Positions 37,671-45,692 of a stretch of 64,000 nt of DNA are shown piece after piece (position 1 is the stretch's first letter; each line of letters opens with the position of its first letter). The notes under the pieces were generated by a model. It did not search any database. It worked only from the letters and a program-made list of their open reading frames with translations, and was not told the origin of the DNA. Both the position numbers and the translations under genes were made by a program. Where the stretch lies: assembly GCA_963791325.1 (NCBI GenBank), contig CAWBRU010000021.1:186001-250000 (forward strand), in the 5' to 3' direction. The DNA is from JBEVJK01 sp963791325 (GTDB lineage Bacteria > Pseudomonadota > Alphaproteobacteria > Rhizobiales > Rhizobiaceae).

Positions 37671-38608
37671 TTGGCCCGGCGCGCCGCCCAGCGCAGCACG
37701 AAAACGGTGATTCCGGCCATCGCGGTGACCACCGCCATGGTGGTCACCGACAGCGCCGCCCCGAGCGGCCAGTTGGCGCCCTTGCCGAACTGGGCCTGGA
37801 TGGCGTTGGCGATCATCACCCCGTCCTTGCCGCCGACCAGCTTCGGGGTGACATAGTCGCCGACCGTCGGGATCATGACGATGAGCAGCGCGGAGGTGAC
37901 GCCCGGCATCGACAGCGGCAGGGTGATGCGCCGAAATACCCGCCAGGTGCCGTCGCCGAGATCGGTGGCGGCCTCGAGCAGCGTGCGGTCGACCTTCTCC
38001 AGCGACACATAGATCGGCAGGATGGCGAACGCCGCCCAGGCATGGGTGAGCGTCAGCACCACCGCGCTGGTGTTGTAGAGAAAGGCGGTCGACGGCTCGT
38101 CGATGATGCCGAGCCCCATCAGCCCGGAATTGAGCACCCCGCCATAGCCGAGGATCACCTTCCAGGACATCACCCGGAGCAGGTAGCTCGTCCAGAACGG
38201 GATGGTGATCAGGAACAGCCACAGATGCTTGCGGGTGCCGCCATAGAAGGAGATGAAATAGGCGATCGGATAGGCGAGCAGCACGGTGGCGATGCTGACC
38301 AGCAGCGACACCCACAGCGAGCGCACCAGCAAATCCTGGTAGATCGGCTCGAACAGCGCCACCCGGTAGTTCTCGAGCGTGAACGTCCGATCGACCGTGA
38401 GGTAGTGCTGCGTCCAGAAGCTGAAGGCGAACACCACCAGGATCGGTACGGCCAGAAGCACCAGGGCGTAGAGGAAGGTCGGGCTGATCAGCGCCAGGCC
38501 CTGGCCTTGCTCGGATTGGAAGAAGCGCAGCGGCCGGCGGGCCGGCTTGGGGGGCGAGACGCTGTCGGCAGCCGTCGCGGTCACCGCGCCCGTTCCTCCG
38601 CTGGCCAT
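37667..38608 (-). CDS. PotB-like permease of amine ABC transporter
   Basis: First permease of the transporter, 313 residues from the ATG at 38608. A Ser/Thr/Pro-rich cytoplasmic N-terminus precedes LISPTFLYALVLLAVPILVV, IPFWTSYLLRVMSWKVILGY, AWAAFAILPIYVSLEKVD and the EAA loop TLLEAATDLGDGTWRVFRRI, ending with TVGDYVTPKLVGGKDGVMIA. These are PotB/PotH signatures. An upstream in-frame start at 38755 would run across the candidate operator at 38729 and is unlikely. It heads the operon permease, permease, ATPase, divergent from the aminotransferase. Confidence 0.92.
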   Translation of the reverse strand: MASGGTGAVTATAADSVSPPKPARRPLRFFQSEQGQGLALISPTFLYALVLLAVPILVVFAFSFWTQHYLTVDRTFTLENYRVALFEPIYQDLLVRSLWVSLLVSIATVLLAYPIAYFISFYGGTRKHLWLFLITIPFWTSYLLRVMSWKVILGYGGVLNSGLMGLGIIDEPSTAFLYNTSAVVLTLTHAWAAFAILPIYVSLEKVDRTLLEAATDLGDGTWRVFRRITLPLSMPGVTSALLIVMIPTVGDYVTPKLVGGKDGVMIANAIQAQFGKGANWPLGAALSVTTMAVVTAMAGITVFVLRWAARRAK

Positions 38609-38728
38609 GTCCGGTCCGACATGCTGGCACCCGCCTCGATCGGCCTCCGGTTCCCGCTCGGTGGCCTCTTTGTCGCGATTTGAGCCGATCCAGACATTGA
38701 AAGCAAGCTGTTTTTCTGTGATATTGAT

Positions 38729-38744
38729 TGAACGGACATTCAAT
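38729..38744. promoter_or_regulatory. Candidate BetI-like operator, site 2
   Basis: TTGAACGGACATTCAA, with the same TTGAA/TTCAA ends as sites 1 and 3. It sits between the divergent PotB-like permease (start 38608) and the aminotransferase (start 38818), so one site could control both operons. The flanks are AT-rich (ATATTGA before, TTTGACGATCAAAT after), fitting a promoter region in otherwise GC-rich DNA. Confidence 0.75.
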
Positions 38745-38817
38745 TTGACGATCAAATCCGTATATTTTCCAAGCTCTAGGTGGAGGCCCGCAAGGCTTTC
38801 AAGGAAAGGTGATGGCG

Positions 38818-40239
38818 ATGGCTGCAGTGAGACAGATGATGCCGAGCGCGGCTGAGGATGGTCGCCCGGCCGCTGCGGCCATCGTCCGCGCCGAACGGCA
38901 TCTCATTCAGCCTTGGCCGTTTGCCGGCTCGATCGGCACCGAGGCACGCAGCTTCATCGGCGCCGGCGATGGCATCTATATCACCGATGGCGACGGCAAG
39001 CGCCTGATCGACGGGCCGGCCGGGATGTGGTGCGTCAATGCCGGCCACCGGCGGCGCGAGCTGGTCGAGGCGATGGCCGAGCAGGCGATGGCGCTGTCCT
39101 ACAACACCCCCTGGTATACGATGAACGAGCCCTCGGCGCAGCTGGCCGAGCGGATCGCGGCGCACGCGCCGGGCGATCTCGACCATGTCTTCTTCACCAC
39201 CGGCGGCTCCTCGGCGGTCGAAAGCGCGCTGCGCTTCATGCAGTTCACCAACAATGTCCGCGGCCGCCCGGAGAAGAAGCTGATCGTCAGCCGCGGCGGC
39301 GCCTATCACGGCTCGACCTATCTGTCGGCCTCGCTCAACGGCCGGCCGCGCGACCGTGATTGGATGGATGCGGCCGACCCGCTGGTCGTCAAGCTGTCGT
39401 CGCCCGATCCGTTCCGGCGCCCGGCCGGCCAGACGGTCGAGGCGTTCGCCGACGGCCTGGTCGACGAGTTCCGCGCGACCATTGCCCGGGTCGGCGCCGA
39501 GCGCATCGGTGCGCTGGTCGCAGAGCCGATCCAGGCCTCCGGCGGCGTCATCGTGCCGCCCTCGGGCTACCTGGCCCGGCTGCGCGAGCTCTGCCGGGAG
39601 CACGACATCCTCTACGTTTCGGACGAGGTGGTGACCGGGTTCGGGCGGCTCGGCGAAGTGTTTGCCTCGGAGAGCCTGTTCGGGCTTGACCCCGACATCA
39701 TCACCTTCGCCAAGGGCGTGACCTCCGGCTATTTCCCGCTCGGCGGCATGGTGGTGTCGCGACGCCTGCTGGAGGCGCTGCGCCGCTCCAATCATCCCGA
39801 CGCGATGTTCGGCCACGGCCTGACCTACACCAGCCATCCGATCGGCTGCGCGGTGGCGCTCAAGAACCTCGATCTGCTGGAAGGCGGCTTGCTCGACCAC
39901 GCCCGGGCGGTCGCGCCCTATTTCCAGGCCAGGCTGAAGACCTTGGAGGAGCTGCCGCTGGTCGGCGAGGTGCGCGGCGCCGGGCTGATGGCCTGTGTCG
40001 AATGCGTCGCCGATCGCACCAGCCGCGATCCCCTGCAGCTCGACAAGGACGTCGGCAAGCGCATCGATGCCCATTGCCACGCGCTCGGCCTGTTGGTGCG
40101 GCCGCTGATCAATATGTGCGTGATGTCGCCGCCGCTGGTCATAACCCCCGGCGAGATCGACGACATGGTGGCGATCCTGCGCGAAGGCATTTCGCGCACC
40201 ATGGACGATCTGCGCGCCGAGGGGTTGTGGCGCGGCTGA
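38818..40239 (+). CDS. Class III PLP-dependent aminotransferase
   Basis: Aminotransferase of 473 residues of the omega-amino-acid/diamine type. The cofactor-binding Lys lies in DIITFAKGVTSGYFPLGGMV. Other parts are GTEARSFIGAGDGIYITDGD, VFFTTGGSSAVESALRFMQF, SRGGAYHGSTYLSASLNGRP, ALVAEPIQASGGVIVPPSGY and DILYVSDEVVTGFGRLGEVF. AGGAAAGG lies eight bases before the ATG at 38818; an ATG at 38812 and a GTG at 38809 in the same frame are alternatives. The family transfers an amino group from an omega-amine to pyruvate or 2-oxoglutarate, which fits with the divergent Pot-type amine transporter. Confidence 0.93.
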   Translation: MAAVRQMMPSAAEDGRPAAAAIVRAERHLIQPWPFAGSIGTEARSFIGAGDGIYITDGDGKRLIDGPAGMWCVNAGHRRRELVEAMAEQAMALSYNTPWYTMNEPSAQLAERIAAHAPGDLDHVFFTTGGSSAVESALRFMQFTNNVRGRPEKKLIVSRGGAYHGSTYLSASLNGRPRDRDWMDAADPLVVKLSSPDPFRRPAGQTVEAFADGLVDEFRATIARVGAERIGALVAEPIQASGGVIVPPSGYLARLRELCREHDILYVSDEVVTGFGRLGEVFASESLFGLDPDIITFAKGVTSGYFPLGGMVVSRRLLEALRRSNHPDAMFGHGLTYTSHPIGCAVALKNLDLLEGGLLDHARAVAPYFQARLKTLEELPLVGEVRGAGLMACVECVADRTSRDPLQLDKDVGKRIDAHCHALGLLVRPLINMCVMSPPLVITPGEIDDMVAILREGISRTMDDLRAEGLWRG

Positions 40240-40356
40240 GCGGCGCGGACAACGGGAAAGTTCCGGCGGGGGCTTGCTGCGGGCCGCGCGGGCGGGTTCA
40301 TTAGGCGCCGCGCTGGCATCGCTCGTGTCAAACACCTTGAGGGAGGTAATCGCCCC

Positions 40357-41073
40357 ATGCCCACCGTGAAGACTTTCGCCGCGCTGGCGCTCGCCGCCGG
40401 CCTTGCCGGTGCCGTCGCCGAAAGCGCCGCCGCCGACGCCATCACCTCGCCCGCCGAGAAGACCATCGGTGCCGCCCATGGCCAGATGGTGCCGTCGCTC
40501 GCCGTGCTCAACTCCGGCGGCGCGACGCTCACCGGCGGCAAGCTGACGATGACCGGCGTCGCCGCCAACACCATCGTCTTCGCCGACCGGCCGGTGCGCG
40601 CGGCCGGCCACACGCTGACCTCGGAGTTCATCAAGCAGTGGGATGAAGGCAAGGACAGCTTCGCCAAGGACCCGCCCAACGCCACCATCTCGGTGCTTGC
40701 CAGCGATGGCCAGTCGATCGAGGATGCGGTGGTGGAGCTCAAATCGCCCAAGCTCGACGGCGGCAACCTGACCTTCGACGTGGCGGTGCTTGAAGGCAGC
40801 CTGAGCAAGGCCGACGGCCCCGCTTCGCTGTTCATCGACTGGTTCGCCGCCCACGGTCCGCATGGCGGCTACGCCTATGGCGGGGGCGGCTGGCACGCTC
40901 CGGTCTGGCACGGCGGCTGGTACGCGCACCCGGCCTATTATGGCGGGGCGGGCGTGGTTGCCGGCGCGGCGATCGGCGCGGCCGCGGCCTCGGCCTATCA
41001 TCCTTACTATCCGCCGTACTACCCGCCGCCGCCGCCGGCCTGCGGCTACTACCCCTACCCACCCTGCTATTGA
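40357..41073 (+). CDS. Secreted protein with Gly/His/Tyr/Pro-rich C-terminal tail
   Basis: Exported protein of 238 residues. The signal peptide (TFAALALAAGLAGAVAESAA) is followed by a globular part of ~120 residues (MVPSLAVLNSGGATLTGGKL, TIVFADRPVRAAGHTLTSEF, KDPPNATISVLASDGQSIED, LTFDVAVLEGSLSKADGPAS), a pattern seen in conserved but unnamed proteobacterial proteins. The last 65 residues are low complexity: HGGYAYGGGGWHAPVWHGGW, then a Gly/Ala helix-like stretch, then poly-Tyr/Pro with cysteines near the end. The tail could bind metal or associate with the envelope. It lies inside the amine region but has no candidate operator and no pathway link. Confidence 0.8.
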   Translation: MPTVKTFAALALAAGLAGAVAESAAADAITSPAEKTIGAAHGQMVPSLAVLNSGGATLTGGKLTMTGVAANTIVFADRPVRAAGHTLTSEFIKQWDEGKDSFAKDPPNATISVLASDGQSIEDAVVELKSPKLDGGNLTFDVAVLEGSLSKADGPASLFIDWFAAHGPHGGYAYGGGGWHAPVWHGGWYAHPAYYGGAGVVAGAAIGAAAASAYHPYYPPYYPPPPPACGYYPYPPCY

Positions 41074-41138
41074 GCGGGCAAGGCCAAGACGCGCGCCCCG
41101 GCTTCGGCCGGGTGCGCTTCTCCTGAAATTGCCCTAGA

Positions 41139-41205
41139 GCAATTCCAGGAGAAGTGGAAACCGGTTCTCCGTCCGGAATTGCGAAAAAACAAAGGCTTAG
41201 AGCGG
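41139..41205 (+). repeat. Intergenic palindromic repeat, copy B
   Basis: A 67-base element with nested inverted arms, GCAATTCC/GGAATTGC and GGAGAA/TTCTCC, then GCGAAAAAACAAAG. It matches copy A (20082-20148) at 60 of 67 positions by hand alignment. Like copy A it lies between two convergent genes, the secreted protein and the Rieske oxygenase. Confidence 0.82.
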
Positions 41206-41235
41206 GTCGGCAATTCGAAGAAACGCTGAACCGCC

Positions 41236-42435
41236 CTAGCCGCGCGAGCGCAGGGCCTCGTTGAGGCCCCACACATCCTTCTCGTCCGGCGCCGCTTCCA
41301 GGCCGATCACCGGCACCAGCCGGCGCAGATGATCATGATGGGTGCGTACGCCGTATTCGAGATCGGACAGATAGAAGCCGGAGAACGATTCCGACAGCAT
41401 CAATTCGTTCGACCAGATGGTCAGCTGTACGTCTTCGGCGAGCGTCTCGCGGTCGATGCGCTGGGCGAGGTAGCGGGCGAGCTTCTGCTCCCGGCTTTCA
41501 TCCGGATAGCGGTAGACGGCACCGCGCAGCAGCGTCTCCGACGTCGACAGCGGGAACTCCTGATAGAATTGCACCGATTCCGGCATCAGCGCCAGGGCGC
41601 CGTTCGGGAACAGGCCGTAATAGAGCCAGGCCTTCTTCAGCGGCTCGGGCAGATGCGCCGGGTCGGGGGCGATCTTGACATAGTTCCTGACGCTCCAGCG
41701 GCGGCCGGCATGCGGGTTGTAGGTGGCGAAGGAACGCGACACGCCGTTGACGAACGGCTCGTCGAAATAGGTCGCGCCGTAAAGATCCTGCAGCGCCGGA
41801 TGGGCCATCGCCACGTGGTAGCCCTCATTGTCGACGTCGCGGACCGATTTCCAGTTGACCGGCGAGGTATGCGACCAGATGCCGGTGGTCGGCACCATGT
41901 CGGCGATCCGATAGTTGGCGATCTCCGCCTCGAACGGGGCCATCAGCTCGGCCACCGACGGCTGCGGCCCGCTGCGGAAGCGCACGAAGATGAAGCCCAT
42001 CCAGATCTCCAGGTCGAGCGGCATCAGCCCGAACTCGGTCTTGTCCAGGTCGGGAAAGGAGCGCGGCCGCGCCGCCCCGCGCAAGGTGCCGTCGAGGTTG
42101 TAGACCCAGCCGTGGAACGGGCATACCAGCGCGTTCTTGCAGGTGCCCTTCTCGGCGGCCGCAACGCGCGAGCCGCGATGGCGGCAGATGTTGTGGAAAG
42201 CGCGCACCACGCCGTCCTTGCCGCGCAGGATCAGCGCCCGCTCGCCGACCACATCCATGGTGAGGTAGTCGCCGGGATTGGGCACGTCCGAGACATGGCC
42301 GGCGATCTGCCAGTGGTTGCGGAAGACGTGTTCCTTCTCCACCTCGAGCAGAGCCGGGCTGTGATAGCACCAGCCAGGCAGGCCACGGCGGTCCCAATCG
42401 GCCGGGACCGCAACATCACGGATGTGCGGGTTCAT
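41236..42435 (-). CDS. Rieske non-haem iron oxygenase, alpha subunit
   Basis: Oxygenase of 399 residues. The Rieske [2Fe-2S] ligands are CRHRG and CPFHGW, 17-18 residues apart, near residue 90. The mononuclear iron site is in VRDVDNEGYHVAMAHPALQD (two His with the bridging Asp). The length and the HNICRHRGSRV and LVCPFHGWVYNLDGTLRGAA sequences place it with single-component alpha subunits acting on quaternary amines such as carnitine, glycine betaine or stachydrine, or on small aromatics. The candidate operator at 42452-42467 lies 17 bases upstream of the ATG at 42435 (GTG one codon earlier possible). No reductase gene is adjacent, so electrons must come from elsewhere. Confidence 0.92.
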   Translation of the reverse strand: MNPHIRDVAVPADWDRRGLPGWCYHSPALLEVEKEHVFRNHWQIAGHVSDVPNPGDYLTMDVVGERALILRGKDGVVRAFHNICRHRGSRVAAAEKGTCKNALVCPFHGWVYNLDGTLRGAARPRSFPDLDKTEFGLMPLDLEIWMGFIFVRFRSGPQPSVAELMAPFEAEIANYRIADMVPTTGIWSHTSPVNWKSVRDVDNEGYHVAMAHPALQDLYGATYFDEPFVNGVSRSFATYNPHAGRRWSVRNYVKIAPDPAHLPEPLKKAWLYYGLFPNGALALMPESVQFYQEFPLSTSETLLRGAVYRYPDESREQKLARYLAQRIDRETLAEDVQLTIWSNELMLSESFSGFYLSDLEYGVRTHHDHLRRLVPVIGLEAAPDEKDVWGLNEALRSRG

Positions 42436-42451
42436 CACTCACGCTTTCTAA

Positions 42452-42467
42452 TTGAATATTCATTCAA
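42452..42467. promoter_or_regulatory. Candidate BetI-like operator, site 3
   Basis: TTGAATATTCATTCAA lies 17 bases upstream of the Rieske oxygenase start. It differs by one base from the minus-strand reading of site 1 and shares TTGAA, CATTCAA with site 2. Its position between promoter and start codon would block transcription. Confidence 0.78.
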
Positions 42468-42712
42468 TATAGGCATATTTCCTCTTTTGTGGCAAGAGCT
42501 TAGGAGTTGAAAGCTCCTCAACGGCCTATCTTGGCGCCTGCGTCGGCCGGGAATTTCCCTGGCCCGCCAAGCACTTCCGGGCGGTGTTCGGCGGAGCATT
42601 TCCCCAGCGGCAGGCGCCGGCCCTCTTCCGCTGCGCCGGCAATGCCGTTAGGTTCCCGCTCCTCGGCGGATGCGTGCCCCGCTGGTGTCTCCGACCGTCT
42701 TCATCCGACCCC

Positions 42713-44204
42713 ATGCCGATCAGCGCCCAAGTCTTTCTCCGCTCGAACCTTCTGCTGATTGCGGCCGGCGTGCTGGCCTTGCTGGCGATCGTCGCCGCTT
42801 CGGTCTGGCTGGTCGGCCGCACCCAGCATGAGGTCGACGAGGTGCTCAAGGCGCGCGAGATGCGCTCGGCGATTGCCGACCTGAAGAGCCTCACCCAGGA
42901 TGCCGAGACCGGCCAGCGGGGCTATCTGCTGACCGCCGAGCCGCCCTATCTGGCGCCCTACAGCGGCACCCGCAATCTGATCCCGCCCAAACTCGAGCAG
43001 GTGGAGAAGCTCGCCGCCCGCTATCCGGACATGGTGGCGCCGGTTGCCGCGCTCGCCAAGACGATCGCCGACAAGCTCGCCGAACTCGACCACACGATCG
43101 AGCTCGAGCGCGGCGGCGATCATGCCGGGGCGATGGCGATCGTCCGCTCCGATGTCGGCAAGTCGCTGATGGATCGCGCCAGATCTGGCTTCGACGGCCT
43201 CATCGAACAGGCCGACCGGCAGCTGGTCGACCATGTCTCGACGCAGCGCGAAAGCGCGGTAGCGCTGCGCTGGGTGACGAGCATCGGCGCGCTGGTCATT
43301 CTGGCGGTGGTCGGGGGCGCGGTGTGGCTCATTCTGCGCTACACGCGCGAACTTGGCGAGGCGCGCTCGACCGTCGAAACCCTGAATGTCGGGCTCGAGG
43401 AGCGGGTCAGGGAGCGGACCACCGAGCTTGCCCGCGCCAATGACGAGATCCAGCGCTTCGCCTATATCGTTACCCATGATCTGCGCGCGCCGCTGGTCAA
43501 CATTATGGGCTTCACCAGCGAGCTCGAGACCAGCCTGGCGCCGATCAAGAGCCTGGTCGAGGCGCTGGAGAGCAAGGGGACCGAGGTGCCGGCCGAGGCC
43601 AAAGCCGCCGCCGAGGAGGACCTGCCAGAGGCGATCGGCTTCATCCGCTCCTCGACCCGCAAGATGGACGGGCTGATCAACGCCATCCTGAAGCTGTCGC
43701 GCGACGGGCGGCGGCCGCTGAAACAGGAGCGCATCGACCTCGGCAAGCTCATCGGCCAGGCGGTCGCCGCGGTCCAGCATCAGCTCGACGAAGCGGGCGG
43801 CCGGGTCGAGCTCGCGCTCGCCGTGCCGCCGATCTACTCGGATCGCTTGTCGCTCGAGCAGGTCGTTCGGCAACCTGCTCGACAATGCGCTCAAATACCG
43901 GGACGACAGCCGGCCCTTGACAATCCGCGTCACCAGTGCACCTGAAAAGGCCAACAGGGTGCGCGTCGAGTTCGCCGACAATGGCCGCGGCATCGCGGCG
44001 CAGGACCATGACCGGGTGTTCGAGCTGTTTCGGCGCTCGGGTGCGCAGGACAAAGCGGGGGAGGGGATCGGCTTGGCCTATGTACGCTCGGCGCTGCGCA
44101 ATATCGGCGGCGACATCACCCTGACCTCCGAACTCGGCAAGGGCACCACCTTCATCGTAACGCTTCCGCGCGATCTCAACGCAGTGACCAGGAGGGCCCA
44201 GTGA
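42713..44204 (+). CDS. CHASE3-domain sensor histidine kinase, one frameshift
   Basis: Membrane kinase of about 496 residues if one shift is bridged. TM1 (NLLLIAAGVLALLAIVAASV) and TM2 (SIGALVILAVVGGAVWLILR) enclose a CHASE3 sensor domain (SLTQDAETGQRGYLLTAEPP). A coiled region leads to the HisKA box (RFAYIVTHDLRAPLVNIMGF). The ATPase domain begins normally, but after SDRLSLEQV a surplus base at about 43865 breaks the frame. The reading resumes as FGNLLDNALKYRDDSRPLTI (N box) and FADNGRGIAAQDHDRVFELF, ending with GEGIGLAYVRSALRNIGGDI. It overlaps the receiver gene, so kinase and receiver are a pair. The break may be a sequence error. Confidence 0.87.
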
Positions 44205-44647
44205 GCTCCGAGCCGAAGGCCGTCTCGATCATCATGATCGAGGACGATGAGGGCCATGCCCGCCTGATCGAGAAGAACATCCGCCGCGCCGGCGTCAACA
44301 ACGAGATCATTCCGTTCGAGAACGGCACCGAGGCGCTCACGTTCCTGTTCGGCGCCGACGGCTCGGGCGAGGTCAGCTCGGGCCGCCATCTGTTGATCCT
44401 GCTCGACCTCAATCTGCCCGACATGACCGGCATCGACATCCTCGAGAAGGTCAAGAGCAACGTCCACACCAAGCGCACTCCGGTGGTGGTGCTGACGACC
44501 ACCGACGACAGCCGCGAGATCCAGCGCTGCTACGACCTCGGCGCCAATGTCTACATCACCAAGCCGGTCAATTACGACGGCTTCGCCAACGCCATCCGCC
44601 AGCTCGGCCTGTTCTTCTCGGTCATGCAGATTCCCGAGACCGAATGA
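44201..44647 (+). CDS. Single-domain response regulator (CheY/Rcp1-like)
   Basis: Stand-alone receiver of 148 residues. The acidic pocket is MIEDDEGHARLIEK, the phospho-accepting Asp is in LLILLDLNLPDMTGIDILEK, the Thr in VVVLTTTDDSREIQRCYDLG and the Lys in VYITKPVNYDGFANAI. The start is a GTG (44201) overlapping the kinase stop by GTGA, with AGGAGGG nine bases upstream. The length and the LTTTDD and CYDLGANVYITKPV motifs are those of Rcp1-like regulators paired with CHASE3 or phytochrome kinases. It probably relays the signal to the receiver-kinase encoded next. Confidence 0.94.
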   Translation: MSSEPKAVSIIMIEDDEGHARLIEKNIRRAGVNNEIIPFENGTEALTFLFGADGSGEVSSGRHLLILLDLNLPDMTGIDILEKVKSNVHTKRTPVVVLTTTDDSREIQRCYDLGANVYITKPVNYDGFANAIRQLGLFFSVMQIPETE

Positions 44648-45690
44648 CACCGATGCCCGACCGTCCGGCCCACATTCTCTACGTCGATGACGATGTCGGC
44701 CTGGCCCGGCTGGTCGACAGAGCCGCGCGCCGGCTCGGGCTGACGCTGACCCATGTCGCGACCGCCGAGGAAGGGCTCGCGGCGATCGCGGCGCGCGCCT
44801 TCGACGTCGTGGCGCTCGACCACCATCTGCCGACCGGCACCGGGCTCGATTTCCTCGACGCCTTGCGCGGCCGCGAGCAGGCGCCGCCGGTGGTCTATGT
44901 CACCGGCTCCGAGGATCTTTCGGTGGCCATCTCGGCGCTCAAGGCGGGCGCCGTCGACTACGTCACCAAGACGGTGTCCGACGATTTCATCGAGCTTCTG
45001 TTCAACGCCGTCGACCAGGCGATGGAGCGGGCGCGGCTGGAGCGCGAGCGCGAACGGGCCGAGCGCGAGGTGCGCGAGGCGCGCGACCGCGCCGAGGTGC
45101 TGTTGCGCGAAGTCAACCACCGGGTCGCCAACAGCCTGTCGCTGGTCGCCTCGCTGATCCGGCTGCAGGCTTCGGTGCTCGACGACGAGCGGGCGGTCAA
45201 CGCGCTCGCCGAGACCGAGGCGCGCATCGCTGCGATCGCCGGCGTTCATCGGCGGCTCTACACCTCGACCGAGATCGGCTCGGTCGAGATCGACGACTAC
45301 CTGTCCGGACTGCTCAAGGATCTGGAGGCGTCGATGAATTCCGCCGGCCACCGGGCGCTGATCAGGCTGGAGGTCGAGCCGCTCAGCGTCACCACCGACC
45401 GCGCCGTGTCGCTCGGCGTGGTGGTCACCGAGCTGGTCACCAATGCCTTCAAATATGCCTACGGCGCGGACGGCGGCGAAATCCGGGTCAGGCTGGCCCG
45501 CCGCGGCGAAGACAGCGCGCTGCTGGCGGTCGAAGACGACGGCATCGGCTGGCGCGGCGAGGGCCGCGCGCAGGGCACCGGCCTGGGCAGCAAGATCGTC
45601 AAGGCGATGGCGCTGAACATCGGCTCCGATCTGAGCTATGCCGATCTGCCGAGCGGCACCCGGGCGATGATGGAATTCAAGGTGTCCTGA
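44644..45690 (+). CDS. Hybrid receiver plus HisKA_2-type histidine kinase
   Basis: Protein of 348 residues without membrane segments. The receiver (residues ~8-125) has the pocket YVDDDVGL, the Asp in VVALDHHLPTGTGLDFLDAL and the Lys in AVDYVTKTVSDDF. A coiled linker rich in Glu and Arg leads to the HisKA_2 box with the phospho-accepting His (REVNHRVANSLSLVASLIRL). The ATPase domain is VVVTELVTNAFKYAYGADGG, then VEDDGIGW and GLGSKIVKAMALNIGS. In alphaproteobacteria such kinases often feed the general stress response. Overlap of start and previous stop (ATGA) makes this the third gene of the kinase-receiver-kinase operon. Confidence 0.92.
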   Translation: MTPMPDRPAHILYVDDDVGLARLVDRAARRLGLTLTHVATAEEGLAAIAARAFDVVALDHHLPTGTGLDFLDALRGREQAPPVVYVTGSEDLSVAISALKAGAVDYVTKTVSDDFIELLFNAVDQAMERARLERERERAEREVREARDRAEVLLREVNHRVANSLSLVASLIRLQASVLDDERAVNALAETEARIAAIAGVHRRLYTSTEIGSVEIDDYLSGLLKDLEASMNSAGHRALIRLEVEPLSVTTDRAVSLGVVVTELVTNAFKYAYGADGGEIRVRLARRGEDSALLAVEDDGIGWRGEGRAQGTGLGSKIVKAMALNIGSDLSYADLPSGTRAMMEFKVS

Positions 45691-45692
45691 GC

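Noticed and set aside
38776..41001. Long minus-strand frame across the aminotransferase and secreted-protein genes
   Set aside because: Composition is that of an antisense shadow and the plus-strand aminotransferase is clear.
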